DNA from: Cryomorphaceae bacterium
GTDB lineage: Bacteria > Bacteroidota > Bacteroidia > Flavobacteriales > Schleiferiaceae
Length of the DNA: 8,840 bases
Direction: 5' to 3'
Assembly: GCA_003451355.1 (NCBI GenBank)
Contig: DMDX01000135.1
Coordinates: forward strand, 1,014-9,853
The notes under the pieces were generated by a model. The model did no database searches. It saw nothing but the letters and a program-made list of their open reading frames with translations, and was not told the DNA's origin. The first letter of the stretch is position 1. Every line of letters begins with the position of its first letter. This document shows, in pieces, positions 1 through 5,873 of this stretch. Made by a program: the position numbers and the translations under genes.

Positions 1-1559
1 CTGTGTTGTCGCTGGTCGAGGTTCCAGCCGAAATCCACGGTCGCTTTGTCGAGTTGCCCAAGTACGGCAAGAACTACCTGATGTTTTTAGACGACGTGCT
101 TCGCCACAACCTGCAGTACGCGTACTTTCTTTTTCCGTCGCAACGCATTGAGGCCTACACGTTTAAAATCTCTCGGGACGCGGAACTCGACATGGACCAC
201 CACGATGTAAGCCGCACCGTGCTCGATCGGGTGCGCCGCGGACTCGAAGACCGCCAAGTGGGCGACCCCGTGCGCATGGTCTACGACCGCGAAATGCCGT
301 CGGAGTTCCTTGCGTACCTTATACGGCGCATTGGTCTTCAGAATTCCGATGCCGTGATTGCCGGCGCGCGCTACCACAACAAAAAGGATTTGATGCGCTT
401 TCCCAACATTGGCGGGCCAGAACTCGAGCATCCGCGCCTCGAGCCGCTGCAGCACCCCGACCTCGACATGGAGAAGTCGCTGATGAACGTCGTGCGCCAA
501 AAGGACGTGCTGCTGTTTTTGCCCTACCACAACTTTTTGAGCCTGGTGCGCTTCTTACGCGAAGCCGCGATTGACCCCGCCATCACCAAAATCAGCATCA
601 CACTCTACCGATTGGCGAGCCAGTCGCGCATTGTTTCGGCGCTTATCAATGCTGCCAAAAACGGCAAAAAAGTGCGTGTAGTCATAGAGCTTCAGGCGCG
701 ATTCGACGAAGAAAACAACCTGCACTACCTCGAGAAGATGAGCAAAGAGGGCATCGAGGTCCAAACGGGCGTTGAAGGCCTCAAGGTGCACAGCAAAATC
801 GTCCACATTGAGCGAAGCATGGCTGACGGAGGCAAGGAGTATTTCGCAGTGGTGGGCACGGGCAACTTCCACGAAGGTTCCGCCAAAGTCTACACCGACT
901 ACCAGCTGCTGACCGCTAATCCGGTGATCTGTGCCGACATTGCGCGGGTGTTCGAGTTTCTGTACGAGCCCTACAAGGTGATTAAGTACAAGGAGTTACT
1001 TGTGAGTCCGCACTACAGCCGCAGCGGAATCATCAAGTGCATCGACCGCGAAATCGCCCACGCCAAAAAGGGCAAGAAGGCCGAAATCATCATGAAGTTC
1101 AATTCGCTGAGCTCGTACGACATTGGCGAAAAACTCTATGAGGCCAGCAAGGCAGGCGTCAAGGTGCGCCTCATTGTGCGCGGAATCTGCTGCGTCAAGC
1201 CCGGCGTCAAAGGCCTGAGCGAAAACATCCATGTGGTGAGCATCGTCGACCGATTCCTCGAGCACAGCCGCGTATACTACTTCTCTAACGACGGCGACCC
1301 CAAAATGTACCTCGCGTCGTTTGACATGATGACCCGCAACTTGGACCTCAGGGTTGAGGTGGGCGCACCGGTGCTGGATCCCCGCATCCAGCGTGAAATC
1401 CTCGACCACCTCGAAATCCAACTTCGCGACAACGTCAAAGCGCGGGTGTACGACGAAGAGGGTCGAAGCGTGCACCGCGTGGCGCCGGGACCGCGCATCC
1501 GCAGCCAAATGGAGCTGTACGAATACGTGAAAAAGCAAGCCAAAAAGCGCCGGGCATGA
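1..1559 (+). CDS. ppk1: Polyphosphate kinase 1, 5'-truncated by window edge
   Basis: PPK1 reversibly transfers the ATP gamma-phosphate onto polyphosphate through a phosphohistidine. About 518 residues are visible, and the reading frame is open to the left edge. Numbering from the codon at position 3, KVHSKI holds His263 and LEHSRV holds His421. These align with E. coli His435 (autophosphorylated) and His592, with a constant offset of about 172. With that offset Arg203 (TLYRLA) and Arg233 (ARFDEENN) match the Mg-binding Arg375 and Arg405. So roughly 170 N-terminal residues lie outside the window, for a normal full length near 690. Both PLD-like phosphotransferase domains are complete. The stop overlaps the next ATG as ATGA. 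The GTG at position 3 is an internal codon, not a start. Identification is very secure; the promoter lies upstream of the window. Confidence 0.97.
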   Translation, partial: VLSLVEVPAEIHGRFVELPKYGKNYLMFLDDVLRHNLQYAYFLFPSQRIEAYTFKISRDAELDMDHHDVSRTVLDRVRRGLEDRQVGDPVRMVYDREMPSEFLAYLIRRIGLQNSDAVIAGARYHNKKDLMRFPNIGGPELEHPRLEPLQHPDLDMEKSLMNVVRQKDVLLFLPYHNFLSLVRFLREAAIDPAITKISITLYRLASQSRIVSALINAAKNGKKVRVVIELQARFDEENNLHYLEKMSKEGIEVQTGVEGLKVHSKIVHIERSMADGGKEYFAVVGTGNFHEGSAKVYTDYQLLTANPVICADIARVFEFLYEPYKVIKYKELLVSPHYSRSGIIKCIDREIAHAKKGKKAEIIMKFNSLSSYDIGEKLYEASKAGVKVRLIVRGICCVKPGVKGLSENIHVVSIVDRFLEHSRVYYFSNDGDPKMYLASFDMMTRNLDLRVEVGAPVLDPRIQREILDHLEIQLRDNVKARVYDEEGRSVHRVAPGPRIRSQMELYEYVKKQAKKRRA

Positions 1560-2482
1560 GCATGAAGTACTTGACGCTGGGTGCCATTGACATTGGTTCG
1601 AACTCGATTCGGCTGCTGATTAGCCATGTGATTCCGACGCCGACCTACACCTACTACAAAAAGGTGTCGATCACGCGGCTTCCGGTGCGACTCGGTTCTG
1701 ACGTGTTTACCCAGGGCGAAATCAGCAAAGAGACCGGATACCGCTTGGTCGACGCCATGCGCGCCTTTGCCGCCATCATGCGCGTCAACGGGGTTACCGA
1801 CTACCGGGCTTGCGCCACCTCGGCGATGCGCGAGGCCAAGAATTCCGCGCGATGGATACGCCGCGTGCGCCGGGCTACTGACATCGGAATTGAGATTATC
1901 GACGGCGAAGAGGAGGCCAAGCTCGTCTTTCATGCTAAGCTTTTTGACCGCATTCACCCCGAGGAGCCCAACCTCTGCTTTGTCGACGTGGGCGGGGGCT
2001 CGACTGAGCTCACCTTCTTTCGCGACGGGCATGCGCTGGCTTCGCGGTCTTTTCCGCTCGGAACCGTGCGCCTTCTCAGCGATGCCGACAGCGAGGCGGT
2101 CTGGGAAGACCTGCGCACCTGGCTCGAGTCCGAGGTCGCGCAACTCGACGGCCCCGTAGCTTTGGTGGGTGCGGGCGGAAACATCAACAAAGCCCACAAA
2201 ATCAGCGGGCGCCCCGTCGAAGAACCGCTCAGTAAGCAGTACCTGGACCGCTTCAGCAAGCAGCTCGAGGCCATGACGCCCGACGAGCGAGTTCTGCAGC
2301 TGGGCCTCAACATGGACCGGGCTGACGTTATTGTTCCGGCCTTGCGCATCTACCGCCGCGTGCTGCGATGGACCCACGCGACCTGGGTCTACGTGCCCAA
2401 AATCGGGGTTTCGGACGGAATTGTGCGCGAACTGTACCACCGTAAACACCGCGCCCATTGGGAACAACGCCTCGAATCCTAA
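1556..2482 (+). CDS. ppx: Exopolyphosphatase, Ppx/GppA family, short form
   Basis: This ASKHA-fold phosphatase is predicted to remove terminal phosphates from polyphosphate, and possibly to convert pppGpp to ppGpp, since the family does both. Visible motifs are the phosphate-1 loop AIDIGSNSIRLL (residues 10-21), the acidic IDGEEEAKL (115-123) with the family's catalytic Glu region, the phosphate-2 loop DVGGGSTE (144-151) ending in Glu151 (like E. coli Glu150), VGAGGN (204-209) and the C-terminal GVSDGIVREL. At 308 residues it lacks the C-terminal HD-like domains of the roughly 500-residue E. coli Ppx, as is common in many phyla. The ATG shares ATGA with the ppk1 stop; a second in-frame ATG two codons later is possible. 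Overlap with ppk1 suggests translational coupling of polyphosphate synthesis and breakdown. Exopolyphosphatase is favoured over GppA because of this neighbour. Confidence 0.93.
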   Translation: MSMKYLTLGAIDIGSNSIRLLISHVIPTPTYTYYKKVSITRLPVRLGSDVFTQGEISKETGYRLVDAMRAFAAIMRVNGVTDYRACATSAMREAKNSARWIRRVRRATDIGIEIIDGEEEAKLVFHAKLFDRIHPEEPNLCFVDVGGGSTELTFFRDGHALASRSFPLGTVRLLSDADSEAVWEDLRTWLESEVAQLDGPVALVGAGGNINKAHKISGRPVEEPLSKQYLDRFSKQLEAMTPDERVLQLGLNMDRADVIVPALRIYRRVLRWTHATWVYVPKIGVSDGIVRELYHRKHRAHWEQRLES

Positions 2483-3627
2483 TTCTTCTGACCGCCGCAC
2501 TCGCGGCGTCCTGTGGCATCAAACCGGCGGCGCCAGCGCCTGCCAAGCCCACGGGGGTCACCTTGACCACCGCCGAGGCCCTGGACCCCGCCGATACTGT
2601 GTGGATTACCGGCTACAACCCCGAGCTCGGTGGCTGGAACGGCCGCGGAATCCCCATGAAGCGCACCGCGAGCCACGAATGGCAGGTCCAGTTCACGACC
2701 CGCGACAGCGCAATGGCGTTTAAGTTCACTCTGGGATCCTGGGCCAAAGAAGCCCGCTTGGCCGTCGGTCGCCCCTTTCGCGACGTGGCGGGCTACTGCG
2801 GAATGGATACCGCTTTTCACGCCCTATCGTTCAGCGCACCCCAGCGGGTCAACGACGGCCAGGTCACGGGCGTGCTCACCGAGCTCGTGACTCCGCCCGA
2901 CCCCAAGGGGCGCTTTCCGCAGCGCCCCATGTGGGTGTGGACCTCAGCGCCCCTGAAGCCCGGACAGAAGTACGACCTGCTCATGCTTTCAGATGGCCAA
3001 AACTGCTTTGATCCGGCCCTGACCAGCTTTGGGGTCGACTGGGCGGTCGACGAGGCCCTGGCCCAGCTCGAGGCTGAGGGTGCGATTCCGCCCACGCTGG
3101 CAGTGGGGCTGCCGTGTTCGTTTGAGCCCGACAACCAGCGCCGTAAAGAATACGGTCCGGGCGAGGTCGGCGACGCCTACGCCGAGTACCTGACCCAGAC
3201 GGTTCTGCCGTGGATCGAGTCCCAGTACCAGCTCACCGACCGCCGCGTCTTTGCGGGTTCGTCGATGGGCGGAATTTTGGGCTTTCGCCTCATGCAAAGC
3301 TACCCGGATCTTTGGAGCGGAATCGTGTCCTTCTCTCCCGCCATATACTGGGAAGCGGGCGGAGGCCTCGTGGTTGACGGGCTCACTCCGTGGAAGGCCA
3401 AAAACTACTTTTGGCCCCAGGGCAAGCGCGCCTACTTCTACAACGGCGGTGTAGGCCTCGACGCAGCCCTTCAGCCCGGAATCGACCAGATGCTCGAGCA
3501 ACTCAAGGCCAACGGCCTAAAGCTCGGCACCGACTACCAATGGAAGCTTGATGCCAAAGCCAACCACGACGAAATCGCGTGGCGCCAGCACTTTCCTGAA
3601 GCCTACCGGTGGGTAACTAGTCACTAG
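2458..3627 (+). CDS. Lipoprotein esterase with CBM20-like N-terminal domain
   Basis: Predicted exported serine hydrolase of the esterase D/enterochelin esterase-like group, substrate unknown. The TTG start gives RILILLTAALAASC, a lipoprotein signal with Cys19 as the likely lipidated residue; no later start preserves it. Residues about 33-112 (VWITGYNPELGGWN, then AFKFTLGSWAKEA) resemble the beta-sandwich starch-binding CBM20 or a related CBM fold. The alpha/beta-hydrolase domain follows, with YDLLMLSDGQN (172-182), nucleophile elbow GSSMGG (267-272, Ser269) and KANHDEIAW with His370 as the likely catalytic His. The acid residue is uncertain; Asp335 is a candidate. The start lies 25 bases inside ppx with no visible Shine-Dalgarno, so coupling is likely. 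The last codons and the TAG stop lie inside the heptamer repeat, so the tail (VTSH) is repeat-encoded. A glycan-linked role is only inference from the CBM-like domain. Confidence 0.88.
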   Translation: MGTTPRILILLTAALAASCGIKPAAPAPAKPTGVTLTTAEALDPADTVWITGYNPELGGWNGRGIPMKRTASHEWQVQFTTRDSAMAFKFTLGSWAKEARLAVGRPFRDVAGYCGMDTAFHALSFSAPQRVNDGQVTGVLTELVTPPDPKGRFPQRPMWVWTSAPLKPGQKYDLLMLSDGQNCFDPALTSFGVDWAVDEALAQLEAEGAIPPTLAVGLPCSFEPDNQRRKEYGPGEVGDAYAEYLTQTVLPWIESQYQLTDRRVFAGSSMGGILGFRLMQSYPDLWSGIVSFSPAIYWEAGGGLVVDGLTPWKAKNYFWPQGKRAYFYNGGVGLDAALQPGIDQMLEQLKANGLKLGTDYQWKLDAKANHDEIAWRQHFPEAYRWVTSH

Positions 3628-3658
3628 CAACTAGTAACTCGTTTCTGGTTTCTGGCTT
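3617..3658 (+). repeat. Heptamer array at the 3' end of the esterase gene
   Basis: Six heptamers run without gaps: CTAGTCA, CTAGCAA, CTAGTAA, CTCGTTT, CTGGTTT, CTGGCTT. All fit CTnGYnn. The array begins inside the esterase gene and provides its TAG stop. The same heptamers, or close variants, recur 3' of the peroxiredoxin, ZIP and TSUP genes, in each case on the sense strand of the gene they follow. The function is unknown; a 3'-UTR or terminator element or a selfish repeat are both possible. Confidence 0.75.
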
Positions 3659-3696
3659 TGCGCGGCTTGGCACAGCAACGAGAAACAAGTAACGAG
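3638..3696. repeat. Inverted repeat between convergent genes; possible bidirectional terminator
   Basis: The arm CTCGTTTCTGGTTTCT (3638-3653) and the arm AGAAACAAGTAACGAG (3681-3696) are reverse complements at 14 of 16 positions, with a 27-base spacer. The transcript of either strand could fold here. It lies wholly in the 76-base gap between the converging esterase and peroxiredoxin genes, where a shared terminator is expected. There is no run of U after either arm, so classic intrinsic termination is not shown. The arms are built from the heptamer arrays of the two genes facing each other. Confidence 0.55.
3676..3696 (-). repeat. Heptamer array 3' of the peroxiredoxin gene
   Basis: Reading the minus strand just past the peroxiredoxin stop, three contiguous heptamers appear: CTCGTTA, CTTGTTT, CTCGTTG. 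They fit the same CTnGYnn consensus as the array after the esterase gene, but run in the opposite direction, that is, sense for peroxiredoxin. Confidence 0.65.
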
Positions 3697-3703
3697 AAGC
3701 TGT

Positions 3704-4282
3704 TTAGCTGCGCACGTAGTTGAGCGGGCATACCTCGCCGCGCTCTTCGAAGTACTGCCATGCGTCGATTTCGCGAAGGATGTCGTCGACGTGGCGCATT
3801 ACGGTAAAGAAGTTTACCGACTGGTAGCGCACGATGCCTTGGCGGTCGATCAAGAAGGTTCCGCGTAGGGCGATGCGGTCGCCCTCGGCGTGCAGCTGGC
3901 CGTCTTCGTCGTAGGCCCATTCGCCGTTGAGCACATGGTAGTTGTGGCTCACGGTCTTGTTGAGGTCTGCAAGGATGGGGTAGGTGATGCCTTTGATTCC
4001 GCCCTCTGATTTGTCGAGGTTGAGCCAAGCCTTGTGCGAAGCGTCGTTGTCGGTCGAGCAGGCGATGACCTGAACGTTGCGCTTCTCGAACTCGGCCAGG
4101 TTGGCCTGAAACTCGTGCATTTCGATGGGGCACACGGCGCTAAAGTCATTGGGGTAGAAAAACAGTAGGACGTACTTCTGGCCTTCGAACTGGGCGAGGC
4201 TGTAGTCTTTGACGATTTCGCCGCCGTTGACTACGGCAGTTAGGCTGAATTCTGGGGCTTTTTTACCAACGAGTAGCGACAT
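3704..4282 (-). CDS. Typical 2-Cys peroxiredoxin (AhpC/Prx1 type)
   Basis: This cytoplasmic thiol peroxidase reduces H2O2, organic peroxides and possibly peroxynitrite. The peroxidatic Cys51 is in YPNDFSAVCPIE and the resolving Cys185 is in GEVCPLNY near the C terminus, the layout of a typical 2-Cys enzyme that forms intersubunit disulfides. In the PxxxTxxC active-site motif the Thr is Ser48, a conservative change also seen elsewhere in the family. At 192 residues the length is normal. The reductant (AhpF, thioredoxin or other) is not encoded here. The ATG at 4282 lies about 25 bases after a TACCTTTG promoter element, so the gene probably has its own promoter despite following the ZIP gene on the same strand. 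Whether ahpC is the right symbol cannot be told from sequence alone. Confidence 0.95.
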   Translation of the reverse strand: MSLLVGKKAPEFSLTAVVNGGEIVKDYSLAQFEGQKYVLLFFYPNDFSAVCPIEMHEFQANLAEFEKRNVQVIACSTDNDASHKAWLNLDKSEGGIKGITYPILADLNKTVSHNYHVLNGEWAYDEDGQLHAEGDRIALRGTFLIDRQGIVRYQSVNFFTVMRHVDDILREIDAWQYFEERGEVCPLNYVRS

Positions 4283-4306
4283 GATGTGCGGATTTTAATG
4301 ATGACT

Positions 4307-4314
4307 CAAAGGTA
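4307..4314 (-). promoter_or_regulatory. Bacteroidota -7 promoter element of the peroxiredoxin gene
   Basis: The minus strand reads AGGGTTACCTTTGAG, containing a perfect TAnnTTTG. It ends 24 bases before the peroxiredoxin ATG, predicting a short leader of about 20 bases. No clear -33 TTG is seen at the usual distance. The preceding AGGGTTAC is shared with the methyltransferase promoter. Confidence 0.6.
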
Positions 4315-4353
4315 ACCCTTGGGGCGCGCTCGTTGTTCGCACGGCGCAGAGCG

Positions 4354-4381
4354 TCACAAGAAACCAGAAGCCAGAAACCAA
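4354..4381 (-). repeat. Heptamer array 3' of the ZIP gene
   Basis: On the minus strand, starting 9 bases after the ZIP stop, the sequence reads TTGGTTT, CTGGCTT, CTGGTTT, CTTGTGA. The last three fit CTnGYnn. The middle two are identical to heptamers of the esterase array at 3645-3658, in swapped order. A lone CTCGTTG-type heptamer lies on the plus strand at 4329-4335. Confidence 0.65.
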
Positions 4382-4390
4382 GAATGCCCC

Positions 4391-5110
4391 TCAATGCCCG
4401 TGCCCCGCGTAGCCGCTCAGTACAAATCCGGCGGCGATTCCGACCAGTACGACGGCCCAGGTGCGCAGCGGAATCCTGTGGTCCTTTTGGGTCTCAAAAA
4501 GGATGGTGCTCGATACGTGCAAAAAGATTCCGACCACAAGGCTGCCGACGACGACGTCGACGTGCGGATGCTCGGGAATCAATAGCCCGGCCGCAGCGCC
4601 CAGTGGGGCGGCGATCCCGAGGGCGGCCATGGCTAAGGTTCCGCGCCGTGCATCGGTGCCCTCATGCTGCAGCCAGTGGGCCACCAAGGCAGCGATGGGC
4701 AGGTTGTGCACGCCAAGCGACACGACAAAGGCGGTTTGGGCACCTTCATTCAGGCCAAAAAGCGGAACCGCCTCCGCAAACGAGTGAATCCACAGTCCGA
4801 CAAAGGCGGGCCAAGGGTTGTCGTGGCCATGGGTGTGCCCGTGCTCAAGACCCTTAGACAGCCCGTCGAGCGCAAACTGCAGAAAGTATCCGACGACGAT
4901 CCAAAGCCCCCAGGTGCTGCTCGGGACCGACTCGTGCTCGCTTGCCTCGGCGAGCTCGGGCATCCACAAAAACACGGTGACGGCAAAAAGAAAGGCTCCC
5001 GAAAAGGCGTTGGTGGTCGCCAGCCACGTCTTTGGAACGATTTTGCGCCCCAACCACGCGCCCACCACCAGGGGTAGCGCGAGTCCGATCAGCAGCACGA
5101 GGTCGTTCAT
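4391..5110 (-). CDS. ZIP-family divalent metal transporter, altered metal site
   Basis: Inner-membrane protein of 239 residues with about eight hydrophobic segments, predicted to move Zn2+ or a related divalent cation into the cytoplasm. Typical ZIP features are a His-rich loop HGHTHGH (90-96), the TM4 motif IHSFAEAVP (His109, Glu113), the TM5 motif VHNLPIA (His135) and the late-TM sequence VVGIFLHVSSTILFE. Compared with the canonical HNxPEG and H/QD(E)IPEG, TM4 has Ser at the Asn position, and TM5 has Asn136 and Ile139 where Asp/Glu and Glu are usual. One of the two metal sites is probably reduced or lost. The ATG at 5110 is chosen over the in-frame one at 5161 because it forms ATGA with the methyltransferase stop and immediately follows a -7 element. 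The metal is not determinable here. Confidence 0.85.
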   Translation of the reverse strand: MNDLVLLIGLALPLVVGAWLGRKIVPKTWLATTNAFSGAFLFAVTVFLWMPELAEASEHESVPSSTWGLWIVVGYFLQFALDGLSKGLEHGHTHGHDNPWPAFVGLWIHSFAEAVPLFGLNEGAQTAFVVSLGVHNLPIAALVAHWLQHEGTDARRGTLAMAALGIAAPLGAAAGLLIPEHPHVDVVVGSLVVGIFLHVSSTILFETQKDHRIPLRTWAVVLVGIAAGFVLSGYAGHGH

Positions 5111-5829
5111 ACCGCAAAAGTACGCCCAATGGCAATGCACCGCAGGCTTTGGGGCGTCCACGGACTGCCGTCGTAGTAGCCCAAAAACTGCACCGAGTGA
5201 AAGCCTGCCGCCGCAAAAAGTGCCTCAAAATCGCTTCGGTCCAGCAGCATGACGCGCTCGCTGAACTCCCTGGTGGTCGCTCCGTCGCGAATGCTGATGG
5301 ACTTGTGAACAAACGGCTCTTCGATCCAACGACGCACGTGAAATTCGACGTGGCCAACCTCAATGCGGTCTTCAGGAACAAGGTTCGCACGCACCTCAGC
5401 GGCGTTCATGAAGTCCATGACGAGCGCTCCGCCCGGGGTCAGCGCCCGCGCCATGTGCGCGATGGCCAGCTGGTGGGTGGCGAGTTCGTCAAAAAAACCA
5501 AAGCTGGTGAACCAATTCACGACCGCGTCGTACGGTGGTTGGGGCAGGGGGTCGAGCATGCTGCCCACAAAAAGTTCGGCGTCGATGCCTTTTTGGGCGG
5601 AACCCGCCCGCGCTTCGGCGACCCGGTCGGCGGCGAGGTCGATTCCCGCCACGCGGTAGCCCAATTCAGCGAGGGGCCAAAGGTGGCGTCCGCGCCCGCA
5701 GCCCACATCAAGGATGCGTGCGCCCGGCTTTAGGTGGAGCAGTCCCACTACGTTTTGCACCGCCTGCTGCGCCTCGTCTTCAGAACGGTGCGCATACAGC
5801 ATTGGGTAGTAGGGGGAATCAAACCACAT
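5107..5829 (-). CDS. Class I SAM-dependent methyltransferase
   Basis: Rossmann-fold methyltransferase of 240 residues; the acceptor substrate is unknown. Motif I is ILDVGCGRGR (39-48), the ribose-binding acidic residue is Asp64 in AGIDLA, motif II is YDAVVNWFTSFGFF (100-113), and LTPGGALVMDF (130-140) precedes strand 5. The roughly 70 residues after that (HVEFHVRRW, SISIRDG, FSERVMLLDRSDFEALFAAAGF) form the usual sheet-rich insert plus the final helix. It resembles small-molecule (Methyltransf_11/25-like) enzymes more than RNA or DNA methyltransferases. The ATG lies 5 bases after a TACTTTTG promoter element, so a leaderless transcript is expected. Its TGA overlaps the ZIP ATG, implying coupled translation. 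A functional link to metal transport is not evident. Confidence 0.88.
   Translation of the reverse strand: MWFDSPYYPMLYAHRSEDEAQQAVQNVVGLLHLKPGARILDVGCGRGRHLWPLAELGYRVAGIDLAADRVAEARAGSAQKGIDAELFVGSMLDPLPQPPYDAVVNWFTSFGFFDELATHQLAIAHMARALTPGGALVMDFMNAAEVRANLVPEDRIEVGHVEFHVRRWIEEPFVHKSISIRDGATTREFSERVMLLDRSDFEALFAAAGFHSVQFLGYYDGSPWTPQSLRCIAIGRTFAV
5115..5122 (-). promoter_or_regulatory. -7-like element just before the ZIP start
   Basis: The minus strand reads GTACTTTTGCGGTATG: a perfect TAnnTTTG followed by 4 bases and the ZIP ATG. It lies inside the last codons of the methyltransferase gene, so it may be an internal promoter giving separate, leaderless ZIP transcripts. Since it is also coding sequence, chance is possible. 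Confidence 0.5.
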
Positions 5830-5834
5830 GGCGG

Positions 5835-5842
5835 CAAAAGTA
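5835..5842 (-). promoter_or_regulatory. -7 promoter element of the methyltransferase gene
   Basis: The minus strand reads AGGGTTACTTTTGCCGCCATG. The TAnnTTTG match is perfect and the 5-base spacer CCGCC before the ATG is identical to that of the TSUP gene. A start site a few bases downstream would fall at or beside the ATG, giving a leaderless mRNA. No clear -33 TTG is seen. It lies in the 40-base gap after the TSUP stop. Confidence 0.65.
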
Positions 5843-5852
5843 ACCCTGTGGG

Positions 5853-5873
5853 TTGCTAGTTACTAGCTGCTAG
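5853..5873 (-). repeat. Heptamer array at the 3' end of the TSUP gene
   Basis: The minus strand reads CTAGCAG, CTAGTAA, CTAGCAA without gaps. CTAGTAA and CTAGCAA are identical to heptamers of the esterase array, in swapped order. The TAG stop of the TSUP gene is the start of this array. The array also abuts the methyltransferase promoter, with only 10 bases between them. Confidence 0.7.

Noticed and set aside
1277..2500. 407-residue open frame antisense to ppk1 and ppx
   Set aside because: It lies fully opposite two well-identified genes, shows no recognisable domain, and long antisense frames are expected in GC-rich coding DNA.
3406..3413. TACTTTTG on the plus strand inside the esterase gene
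   Set aside because: It encodes Tyr-Phe-Trp in the hydrolase domain and no start codon follows; a match to six fixed bases is expected a few times per window by chance.
3624..4133. 169-residue minus-strand frame overlapping peroxiredoxin
   Set aside because: It is an Arg-rich frame-shifted shadow of the peroxiredoxin gene without family features.
4361..4381. CRISPR-like or transposon end repeats around peroxiredoxin, matching inverted at 3645-3658
   Set aside because: The repeats are 7-base tandem units with no unique spacers, no transposase and no target-site duplication; they fit the heptamer family at gene 3' ends instead.
5111..5161. 17-residue N-terminal extension of the ZIP protein
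   Set aside because: The ATG at 5110 fits the ATGA overlap and the -7 element; the extension is polar and lies within the methyltransferase coding end.
5032..5733. 233-residue plus-strand frame opposite the methyltransferase
   Set aside because: Basic, low-information composition with no motif; the minus strand encodes clear methyltransferase motifs.
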